This document shows, one piece after another, positions 57,669 to 64,000 of a stretch of DNA of 64,000 nt (its first letter is position 1; each line of letters begins with the position of its first letter). The stretch is from the NCBI GenBank assembly GCA_001799735.1, contig MGUA01000034.1:1-64000 (forward strand), given 5' to 3'. Both the position numbers and the translations under genes were made by a program. The DNA is from Elusimicrobia bacterium GWB2_63_22 (GTDB taxonomy: Bacteria > Elusimicrobiota > Elusimicrobia > Elusimicrobiales > UBA9959). The notes under the pieces were generated by a model, which saw only the letters and a list, made by a program, of their open reading frames with translations, was not told where the DNA came from and made no database searches.

Positions 57669-58880
57669 ATGACTTTCACCCGCACCCGCCTCATACTGGC
57701 AGTGCTGCTGCTTGCCGCCGCGGCGGGCGGCGGCTTCGCCTACTTCAAGTACCGCAGCTTCTCGCGCTACCTGGCGGACCAGATCGGCGGGCAGGCCGCA
57801 AAAAAACTGGGCCGCGAGGTGAAGTTCAAAAGCATTTCTTTCTCCCCCCTCAAAGGCGTGGTCATAAAGGAAGCCTGCGTCTCCCGCCGGCCGGATTTCT
57901 CGAAAGGCAGCTTTTTCTGCGCCGAGAAGGCTGTCATACGGCCCGAACTCGGGGCGCTGCTCAGGAACAAGGTCTACTTCTCCCGCGTGTCCCTGGACAA
58001 GCCCGTGCTAAAAGTACGCGAGCGGGGCGGGCGCTGGGACTTCGAGGACCTGCTGGCCCTGCTGCCTGAAACGGACAAGGGCCTGTACCTCACCTGGAAC
58101 GCCAGCGAACTCGTCATGCGGGGCGCGGCGCTGGAGGCGGACCTGGAGACCTCGGGGCTTTCGCTGGCGCTCGGGGACGCGGACATCTCGCTTTCCCATT
58201 TCTCGTCGTTCGGCGGCAACTACGGGCTGGAGGCCGAAGGCCTGGTAAGGACGGTCCATAAGGGCAAACTGGTCTCGGCGCGCGTCAAGCTGGACGCCGA
58301 CGCCAACTTCGAATACGGCGGCCTCTCCTCTTCCAAGGGCAGCCTGACGGCGGAAAAGCTGTCCTACGGGGCCATAACGCTGGAGCGGTTCGCCGCGGAT
58401 TGGACCCTTTTCAACCTGCGCAAGCCGCTGACCGAGAAGAACTACACCGGCACTTTCAGCGCCGCCGGCCTGGTCATCCCAGGGCAGGAGAATTCCGCGC
58501 GCGACGGCGTGAGCCGCGGCCTGGCGCTTTTCTCGGCGGCCATGGGCAAGCCCGCGCCCAAAATTGAGGATATAGAAATGAGCGAGTTCGGCGCGGCCTT
58601 CCGCCTGGACGACTCGGCGGTGTCGATAAAGGATATAAAGCTGCGCACCAATTTTCTGGCCCTGGACGCGTCCCTGGCCATAGACGGCCCGTCTAAAACT
58701 GCGCAGGCCGGGCTCAGCGCGGAGATAGGCGCAAATAAGCTCGCAATGTCGGCCTCCGGGCCGCTGAAGGCCCCGGAGATAAAGCCGCTGCTTTCCGCGA
58801 CGCTCTCGGCCAAGTTCAAAGAAGCGCTGGCCGGCATCGAGGCCGGCCTGCTGAAGGTCTTTCCCGTTACAGGAGAATAA
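57669..58880 (+). CDS. AsmA-like protein with N-terminal membrane anchor
   Basis: 403 residues: one N-terminal membrane helix (about 8-25), then beta-rich AsmA-type repeats, starting REVKFKSISFSPLKGVVIKE and VYFSRVSLDKPVLKVRERGGRWDFEDLL. AsmA-family proteins are periplasmic and are thought to bridge the envelope for lipid transport or outer-membrane protein assembly; this one is shorter than E. coli AsmA (about 617 aa). The predicted leaderless start and lack of a ribosome-binding site are noted separately. lpdA begins 1 bp after the stop. Confidence 0.78.
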   Translation: MTFTRTRLILAVLLLAAAAGGGFAYFKYRSFSRYLADQIGGQAAKKLGREVKFKSISFSPLKGVVIKEACVSRRPDFSKGSFFCAEKAVIRPELGALLRNKVYFSRVSLDKPVLKVRERGGRWDFEDLLALLPETDKGLYLTWNASELVMRGAALEADLETSGLSLALGDADISLSHFSSFGGNYGLEAEGLVRTVHKGKLVSARVKLDADANFEYGGLSSSKGSLTAEKLSYGAITLERFAADWTLFNLRKPLTEKNYTGTFSAAGLVIPGQENSARDGVSRGLALFSAAMGKPAPKIEDIEMSEFGAAFRLDDSAVSIKDIKLRTNFLALDASLAIDGPSKTAQAGLSAEIGANKLAMSASGPLKAPEIKPLLSATLSAKFKEALAGIEAGLLKVFPVTGE

Positions 58881-58881
58881 T

Positions 58882-60246
58882 ATGTCTAAAAAAGTAATCG
58901 TGATCGGTTCCGGCCCCGGCGGCTACCCGGCGGCGCTGCGCCTGAAAGAACTCGGCGCCGACGTCTGCATAGTGGAGGCCTGGGATTTCGGCGGCACCTG
59001 CCTTAACCGGGGCTGTATCCCCTCCAAGGCCTTCCTGGACACCGGCCACCGGGTGCACGCCTTCGAGGGCCTGCGTAAACTTCTTAAAGACGGCTCCGGG
59101 GTCAACTTCTCCCCCGACATGCTGGACTGGGACAAGGTAAAGGCGCGCCGCGCCGACGTTATAACCAAGCTGCGCACCTCGCTGGAAAAACTTTTTCAGG
59201 CCAAGAAGATAGAGGTCATCCGCGGCCGCGCCGCCTTCTCCGGCTCCAACGAGATCACGATCACGGGGCCGCAGGGCGAAATAAAAAAGACCTTCGACGC
59301 CGCCATCCTGGCCGCCGGCACCAGGCCTTCTTTTCCCCCGCCTTTCCGCGACTTTCACGAGCAGCTCACGGATTCCGACAGGATCTTCGACCTGCCCCGG
59401 CTCCCGAAGTCGCTGCTGATAGTGGGCGGCGGCGTTATCGGCCTTGAATTCGCGTGCTTCTTCAACGCGGTAGGCGTAAAAGTGGAAGTGCTGGAGCTGC
59501 TGCCGGACATCCTCGCCGGCGAGGACCCGCAGGTAACGCGCGCGGTGCGCTCCTCCTTCGAGAAGCGCGGGGTAAAGTTCCATTTCGGCAAGAAGACCGC
59601 CTCGCTTGAGCTCGGAGCCGGCCTGAAGGCCGCGGTGCTGGAGGACGGCACGCGCATAGAGGCCGAGGAGATCCTGGTGGGCGCCGGCCGCGCGGCGGAC
59701 CTGACCGGCATGGGGCTGGAAGCCCTGGGCCTGGCCTGGGACAGGCGCGGCGTAAAGGTAAGCGACCGCATGCTGACCGCCGTGCCCGGCGTCTACGCCG
59801 TGGGCGACGTCAACGGCATCTCCCTGCTGGCCCATTCGGCCAGCCGCCAGGGCGAGATAGCCGCCGAGAATATCATGGGGGCCGACCACGCCTTCGACGA
59901 TTCCATTGTCCCCAAGTGCGTGTACGCCTGGCCCGAGGTGGGGTCGGTGGGCCTCAACAAGGCGCAGGCCGAGGCCAAAGGCCTGGCGGTAAAGACCGCG
60001 CGCGCCTTCTACCTGGGCATCGGCAAAGCCGTCGCCACCGACGAGACCGAGGGGTTCGCCCAGCTGGTGTTCGACGCCGGCGACGAGACGGTGCTGGGCG
60101 CCCAGATCGTGGGCGGCCCCGCGACGGAGCTGATCCACGTGATCGCGCTGGCGGTAAAGCTGAAACTCAAGCGCCGGGACCTGAAGGAAATTATTTACGC
60201 GCACCCGACCATGGCCGAAGCCATCCACGAGGCGCTGCAGAAATAA
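58882..60246 (+). CDS. lpdA: Dihydrolipoyl dehydrogenase
   Basis: 454 residues. FAD-binding GSGPGGYPAA, redox disulphide C40-C45 in GGTCLNRGCIPSK, NAD-binding VGGGVIGLEFACF and the C-terminal catalytic HPTxxE (H441, E446). It reoxidises dihydrolipoyl carriers; the glycine cleavage H protein is encoded 3 kb downstream, so that is a likely partner, though 2-oxo acid dehydrogenases elsewhere may use it too. GGAGAA before the ATG. xth follows after 3 bp. Confidence 0.95.
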   Translation: MSKKVIVIGSGPGGYPAALRLKELGADVCIVEAWDFGGTCLNRGCIPSKAFLDTGHRVHAFEGLRKLLKDGSGVNFSPDMLDWDKVKARRADVITKLRTSLEKLFQAKKIEVIRGRAAFSGSNEITITGPQGEIKKTFDAAILAAGTRPSFPPPFRDFHEQLTDSDRIFDLPRLPKSLLIVGGGVIGLEFACFFNAVGVKVEVLELLPDILAGEDPQVTRAVRSSFEKRGVKFHFGKKTASLELGAGLKAAVLEDGTRIEAEEILVGAGRAADLTGMGLEALGLAWDRRGVKVSDRMLTAVPGVYAVGDVNGISLLAHSASRQGEIAAENIMGADHAFDDSIVPKCVYAWPEVGSVGLNKAQAEAKGLAVKTARAFYLGIGKAVATDETEGFAQLVFDAGDETVLGAQIVGGPATELIHVIALAVKLKLKRRDLKEIIYAHPTMAEAIHEALQK

Positions 60247-60249
60247 AAC

Positions 60250-61014
60250 ATGAAGATCCTGTCCTGGAACGTCAACGGCTACCGGGCGGTACTGAAGAAA
60301 GGCTTCGGCGAGTTCCTGCTCGCCGAGAAGCCCGCCATACTGGGCCTGCAGGAGGTTAAGGCCTGCACCGAGCAGCTGGCGCCCGGAGACACGGACTTCA
60401 AGGGCTATGCCTCGTCCTGGAACTGCGCCGAGAGGAAGGGCTACAGCGGGGTGGCGGCGTTCTACAGCGCCAAGCCGCTCGCCGTGACCAACGGCTTGGG
60501 CGAGGAGCGCTTCGACCGGGAGGGCCGCGTGATAACGCTGGAGTACCCGGCCTTCTACCTGCTCAACGTCTATTTCCCCAACGGCGGCCAGGGGCCCGAG
60601 CGCCTGGCCTACAAACTGGACTTCTACGAGGCGTTCCTGAACCATATCGAAAAGCTCCGCAAGACCGGCAAGGCCGTCATTTTCTGCGGCGACGTCAACA
60701 CCGCCCACAACGAGATAGACCTGGCCCGCCCCAAAGAGAACGTCGGGAACTCCGGCTTCATGCCCGTGGAGCGGGCCTGGCTGGACAGGATAACGGCCCG
60801 CGGCTGGGTGGACACCTTCCGGGCGAAGCACCCGGAACCGGGGCAGTACTCCTGGTGGGATTACAAAACCCGCGCCCGCGAGCGCAACGTCGGCTGGCGC
60901 ATAGACTATTTCTTCATCAACAAAGAAAAAGCGTCCCTGGTTAAGGACGCTTTCATACTGCCGCAGGTGCAGGGCTCCGACCATTGCCCCGTCGGCATAG
61001 AGCTTCAGCCGTAG
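60250..61014 (+). CDS. xth: Exodeoxyribonuclease III (AP endonuclease)
   Basis: 254 residues of the ExoIII/Ape1 class: LSWNVNGYRAV start, metal-binding LQEVK, YFPNGGQGPERLAYKL, catalytic CGDVNTAHNEIDL, and SDHCPVGIEL at the end. It cuts at abasic sites in base-excision repair. It lies 3 bp after lpdA, so the two are co-transcribed, and overlaps the convergent Gre-like gene by 10 bp. It is distinct from the EEP-family protein at 34290. Confidence 0.95.
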   Translation: MKILSWNVNGYRAVLKKGFGEFLLAEKPAILGLQEVKACTEQLAPGDTDFKGYASSWNCAERKGYSGVAAFYSAKPLAVTNGLGEERFDREGRVITLEYPAFYLLNVYFPNGGQGPERLAYKLDFYEAFLNHIEKLRKTGKAVIFCGDVNTAHNEIDLARPKENVGNSGFMPVERAWLDRITARGWVDTFRAKHPEPGQYSWWDYKTRARERNVGWRIDYFFINKEKASLVKDAFILPQVQGSDHCPVGIELQP

Positions 61015-61502
61015 CGCACCGAAATTATCTCCAGCTTCAGGTTGCCGCCGGAGCGCTCCAGCTCCGCCAGGTCACCGGCTTTTTTACCCAGCAGCGCGCC
61101 GGCCAGCGGCGAAGCCCAGTTCAGCAGCCCCGCCCCGGCGTCGGCCTCGTCTTCCCCTACGATACGGTATTCGCGCTCTTCCCCGGACGCTTCTTTTACC
61201 CGGATCAGCGCCCCGAAGCGCACGTCCACGGCGCCGGAACCGGCGTTATCCACCACCCTGGCGCTTTTTACCTGGCCCTCGTAATAGGCCAGGTCCAGCT
61301 CCGCCTGCTGCAGGTCCAGGGCGCGCTGCTCTTCAGGGCGTTTTTTGGCCAGAAGCACAGTGCGCAGCACGGCCAGTTCCGCTACGCGCAGCTTGAGCGC
61401 CTCCAGGCCGGCGGGCGTTACGTAGTTGGGCCTGCCGCTGGGCTGCCGCTTGCGCGGTTCCTCGGGAACGTCGCTGTCTTCTTTTACGAATGCTCTGCTC
61501 AT
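61005..61502 (-). CDS. GreA/GreB-like factor with an altered tip
   Basis: 165 residues: basic N-terminus (1-25), a coiled-coil region (about 28-85; NYVTPAGLEALKLRVAEL) and the FKBP-like Gre C-domain (about 95-165; YRIVGEDEADAGAGLLNWASPLAGALLGKKAGDLAEL). Canonical Gre factors carry a GDLSENAEY-type acidic loop at the coiled-coil tip. Here the stretch is RPEEQRALDLQQAELD, so the two catalytic acidic residues are not clearly in place. It may compete with Gre factors or act without stimulating RNA cleavage. The gene is convergent with xth. Confidence 0.85.
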   Translation of the reverse strand: MSRAFVKEDSDVPEEPRKRQPSGRPNYVTPAGLEALKLRVAELAVLRTVLLAKKRPEEQRALDLQQAELDLAYYEGQVKSARVVDNAGSGAVDVRFGALIRVKEASGEEREYRIVGEDEADAGAGLLNWASPLAGALLGKKAGDLAELERSGGNLKLEIISVRYG

Positions 61503-61510
61503 AAGGCCTT

Positions 61511-61546
61511 TTAAACAAAACGCCCGCCCCTTGGGGGACGGGCGTT
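61511..61546 (-). terminator. Terminator of the small barrel gene
   Basis: AACGCCCG (61519-61526) pairs with CGGGCGTT (61539-61546) with an extended CCCC/GGGG inner stem; A-rich 61513-61520 gives a T-rich tail on the minus strand. Confidence 0.82.
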
Positions 61547-61565
61547 GCTGTTATGACCGCAAGTC

Positions 61566-62108
61566 TTAGAACTTGTAGTCGAGTTTGAAGCCGAGGTTGA
61601 TGAAATCGGCGTCAAGGTCGCCGCCCACGGTGTGGTAGCGCAGCTCGGCGCCGGCGGTCATGTTCTTGTTGACCTCGTAGCCGATACCGCCGCCCAGGTT
61701 GAGCCCCAGGTCCGACGAGGAATCGTAACCGGCCACGGTCTTGTTCAGGGACGAGTGGTAAAGCTCTATGCCGGCCACGCCGTAGAAGGTCAGCATGTCC
61801 CGGGTGACGAAGTACTTGGCCACGGGGCCGATGTTGAGCACGGAGAAGCTGTAGTCGCTGTTGGCGTCGAATTCATAACCGAAAGCGTAGCCCAGCTCGA
61901 GACCGACCTTTATGTTGTCCTGCAGCAGGTAGTCCGCGGACACGCCGAGGCCCAGGGAGCTGTCCAGCACGTCGCCGGCGTCGCCGGTAGGCATCGAGTA
62001 GAAAGGCATGGCGCCGTAGGTCAGCTTGGACTGGTCAAAAGTGAAAGCGGAAGCGTTAACCGCGAAACCGACCGCCACTACAGCCGCAAGAACGAGTATT
62101 TTCTTCAT
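61566..62108 (-). CDS. Small outer-membrane beta-barrel protein
   Basis: 180 residues with a signal peptide (cleavage near residue 21, NASA) and eight predicted beta-strands of alternating polarity, ending in FKLDYKF, a C-terminal aromatic typical of BAM-dependent barrels. The OmpW/OmpA-barrel-like size fits an eight-stranded pore or an adhesin. Strong GGGAGGACAATAG site and terminator suggest high expression. Divergent from gcvT. Confidence 0.85.
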   Translation of the reverse strand: MKKILVLAAVVAVGFAVNASAFTFDQSKLTYGAMPFYSMPTGDAGDVLDSSLGLGVSADYLLQDNIKVGLELGYAFGYEFDANSDYSFSVLNIGPVAKYFVTRDMLTFYGVAGIELYHSSLNKTVAGYDSSSDLGLNLGGGIGYEVNKNMTAGAELRYHTVGGDLDADFINLGFKLDYKF

Positions 62109-62269
62109 TATCTATTGTCCTCCCAATAATTTTAGTAACCCATAACATGGTACAAAATTTACCGGCCCCATAAAGCCGCCCGGGCCTTAAATAGAATTTG
62201 CCCACCAATATCCATATTTGTTATAAATTTATATACCTTAACCGGTTCCCAAAAATTCCAGGAGGCAAT

Positions 62270-63400
62270 ATGTCCACCGCAACTACCGTACGCCGTACCG
62301 CTTTGAACGAGACCATGAGGAAAGCCGGCGGCAAGATGGTGGACTTCCACGGCTGGGAACTGCCCATAGAGTTCGCCGGCATCCTCAAGGAGCACGAGGC
62401 CGTGCGCAAATCCGCCGGCATCTTCGACGTCTCCCACATGGGCCAGGTCTTCGTGACCGGCGCCGACGCCTTCAAGCTGCTGCAGATCACCAACGCCAAC
62501 GACCTGCGCAAAGCCACCCCCGGCAAGGGCGTGTACTCCCACGTCACCAACGAGAAAGCCGGCCTGGTGGACGACATCATCGCCTTCTGCCTGGCCGCGG
62601 ACCGCTACCTGGTCATAGTCAACGCCACCACCTCCACCAAGGACTACGAGTGGTTCAAGTCCCAGGGCGCCCGCATGCACGTGAAGGTGGAGAACAAGAG
62701 CGACGATTATTCCATGATCGCCATCCAGGGCCCCAACGTGCCCAAAATGTTCGACACCTTCGCCCCGGAAGCCCTTAAACTCCCCCGCTTCGGCATAGTG
62801 GAGAAGGACCTGCACGGCGAGCATTGCTACATCAGCCGCACCGGCTACACCGGCGAGGACGGCTTCGAGATCACCGCCCCCCACTCTATAATCAACAAGC
62901 TCTGGGACGAGATGCTGGAACTGGGCCGCCCCTACGGCATAGTGCCCTGCGGCCTCGGCGCGCGCGACACGCTGCGCCTCGAGAGCGGCTACCTGCTCTA
63001 CGGCCAGGACGTGGACGACGTGCATACCACCTACGAGTCCGGCTACGGCTGGGTGGTCTCGCTCGATAAGGGCGATTTCATCGGCCGCTCCATCCTGGCG
63101 GATCAGAAGGCCAACGGCGTGCAGCGCCGCCTCACCGGCCTCACCCTCACCGGCGGCGTGCCGCGCCCCGGCTGCAAGATCTTCATGGACGGCAAAGAGG
63201 TGGGCGAGCTCAACAGCGCCACCTATTCACCCACCCTCAAGAAGGGCATCGGCGTGGGCTACGTGACCCCTCCGGGTCTCAAGCCCGGCACCCCGCTGGA
63301 GGTGGAGATACGCGGCCGCCGCGTGAAGGCCGAAGTCTCGCAGATGCCGTTCCACAAGGGCACGGCCTTCAGCAAGATACTTTACACCGGCAAGCCGTAA
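62270..63400 (+). CDS. gcvT: Glycine cleavage system T protein (aminomethyltransferase)
   Basis: 376 residues, usual length. N-terminal TALNETMRKAGGKMVDFHGWELP, FDVSHMGQV and GYTGEDGFEI are T-protein marks; the C-terminal domain is complete (GVGYVTPPGLKPGTPLEVEIRG). It transfers the methylene group from H-protein-bound aminomethyl to tetrahydrofolate and frees ammonia. AGGAGG precedes the ATG at 62270. gcvH follows after 35 bp. Confidence 0.97.
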   Translation: MSTATTVRRTALNETMRKAGGKMVDFHGWELPIEFAGILKEHEAVRKSAGIFDVSHMGQVFVTGADAFKLLQITNANDLRKATPGKGVYSHVTNEKAGLVDDIIAFCLAADRYLVIVNATTSTKDYEWFKSQGARMHVKVENKSDDYSMIAIQGPNVPKMFDTFAPEALKLPRFGIVEKDLHGEHCYISRTGYTGEDGFEITAPHSIINKLWDEMLELGRPYGIVPCGLGARDTLRLESGYLLYGQDVDDVHTTYESGYGWVVSLDKGDFIGRSILADQKANGVQRRLTGLTLTGGVPRPGCKIFMDGKEVGELNSATYSPTLKKGIGVGYVTPPGLKPGTPLEVEIRGRRVKAEVSQMPFHKGTAFSKILYTGKP

Positions 63401-63435
63401 GCTTTCAGGAATTTAGCGACTTCAAGGAGAATAAT

Positions 63436-63822
63436 ATGTCCAAACCCGAAGAACTCAAGTATACCAAGACCCACGAGTACCTGCATCCCGGCGCCGAGGC
63501 CATAGTCGGCATTTCCGACCACGCCCAGCACGAGATGGGCGACGTGGTGTTCGTAGAACTGCCGAAAGTGGGCCAGAAACTGGAGAAAGAGAAGCCCTGC
63601 GCGGTGGTGGAATCCGTAAAATCAGCTTTCGACATTTACGCCCCGGTCTCCGGCGAAGTCACCGCCGTCAACGCCGCCGTCACCGGCGAACCGGCCCTGC
63701 TCAACCAGTCCCCTCTTGAGAACGGCTGGATGTTCAAGATCAAGCCCTCCAACCCGGCCGAAGCCGAGACCCTGATGGACTGGACCGCCTACCAGGACTT
63801 CGTAAAGCAAGCGGCTCACTAA
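63436..63822 (+). CDS. gcvH: Glycine cleavage system H protein
   Basis: 128 residues with the biotinyl/lipoyl hammerhead fold; K62 in VVESVKSAFDIYAP is the lipoylation site. It shuttles the aminomethyl group between P, T and L proteins. GGAGAA site. A dispersed repeat separates it from gcvPA. Confidence 0.97.
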   Translation: MSKPEELKYTKTHEYLHPGAEAIVGISDHAQHEMGDVVFVELPKVGQKLEKEKPCAVVESVKSAFDIYAPVSGEVTAVNAAVTGEPALLNQSPLENGWMFKIKPSNPAEAETLMDWTAYQDFVKQAAH

Positions 63823-63855
63823 GCTGCAAAAGAAGCCCGGCGCACCTATCTGCTC

Positions 63856-63924
63856 CGTCATTCCGGCGCAAGCCGGAATCCAGTCCTCGCCGGGAACTGG
63901 GCACCGGCTTTCGCCGGTGTGACG
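63856..63924. repeat. Dispersed palindromic repeat, copy 2
   Basis: Starts CGTCATTCCGGCGCAAGCCG and ends TGACG, as at 46006-46068, with a central hairpin GCACCGGC/GCCGGTGT. It lies between gcvH and gcvPA, so it is transcribed inside the operon. Confidence 0.8.
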
Positions 63925-63960
63925 GGTGAGCAAAACCCTCAGTTCCACACAGGAGCTCCC

Positions 63961-64000
63961 ATGTATATCCCGCACACCAAGAAAGACAAAGAGGAGATGC
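63961..64000 (+). CDS. gcvPA: Glycine dehydrogenase subunit 1 (P-protein), 5' end only
   Basis: Thirteen codons are visible (MYIPHTKKDKEEM), matching the start of GcvPA subunits, which begin with YIPHT-type sequence followed by a charged helix. AGGAG lies 8 bp upstream. The rest is beyond the window. A split P protein would need gcvPB further downstream. Confidence 0.85.
   Translation, partial: MYIPHTKKDKEEM

Noticed and set aside
58867-60984. 705-codon minus-strand frame opposite lpdA and xth
   Set aside because: Runs across two conserved plus-strand genes and has no recognisable domain.

Overview
This is a GC-rich (roughly 60-65 %), densely packed bacterial chromosome segment. The cell is diderm: it has TolC and HlyD-type efflux parts, outer-membrane barrels, lipoproteins, periplasmic amidases and a MscS channel. 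The mix of genes (AhcY, split glycine decarboxylase with gcvPA, many PAS/REC signalling proteins, small lipoproteins with a pilin-like domain) would suit an Elusimicrobiota-like or other under-sampled diderm lineage. That placement is an impression; there is no rRNA or marker set here to prove it. I see no prophage, transposase, CRISPR array or rRNA.

Layout. 1-7748 (minus) is one efflux operon: TetR regulator, TolC, HlyD-type adaptor, two separate ABC ATPases, two ABC-2 permeases, a cupin and a LolD/MacB-type ATPase, running off the left edge. It is driven by a near-perfect sigma-70 promoter with two abutting 16-bp palindromes. 7814-8416 holds a 52-bp perfect palindrome and an RRM RNA-binding protein gene with a long leader. 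8436-20927 is a signalling island: double receiver, receiver-GGDEF, a FlgO/CsgG-like secreted protein, a soluble kinase, an OmpR regulator, a large hybrid kinase, an Rcp1-like receiver, a membrane PAS-PocR kinase, and a divergent receiver with a four-cysteine tail. 20932-28310 carries a yeast-type cytosine deaminase, a secreted protein, an RlmI-like methyltransferase, a MATE pump, TypA and an ABC-F protein.

28354-37981 contains a DUF350 membrane protein coupled to a secreted protein with a Hint (intein-like) domain and Tim44-like domains, a TerB-like protein, a SUI1/YciH factor, a PAP2 phosphatase, AhcY, two small lipoproteins, an EEP-family enzyme and HrpB. 38006-43894 (minus) has a MscS channel with a cyclic-nucleotide-binding domain, a membrane protein resembling the Pycsar effector fold, a SulP-STAS transporter also ending in a cyclic-nucleotide-binding domain, and aspartokinase. 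44078-48001 has an OPT transporter, thioredoxin with DUF6132, a GNAT enzyme, and tRNA-Gln and tRNA-Pro. 48044-57636 is mostly cell-envelope work: two amidase_3-type proteins, a C39-NlpC double peptidase, a LysM barrel, and a degenerate receiver joined to a beta-propeller; Nth and a GAF-PAS sensor lie among them.

57669-64000 has an AsmA-like protein, dihydrolipoyl dehydrogenase, exonuclease III, a Gre-like factor, a small outer-membrane barrel, and the glycine cleavage genes gcvT-gcvH-gcvPA (the last cut by the window edge). Lpd, GcvT, GcvH and GcvP together make up the glycine cleavage system, whose one-carbon output connects loosely with AhcY in methyl metabolism.

The best candidates for something new are the Hint-Tim44 protein with its DUF350 partner, the cyclic-nucleotide-linked membrane cluster at 38-42 kb, the two-peptidase envelope protein at 49.5-51.4 kb, and a recurring promoter layout that predicts leaderless mRNAs.
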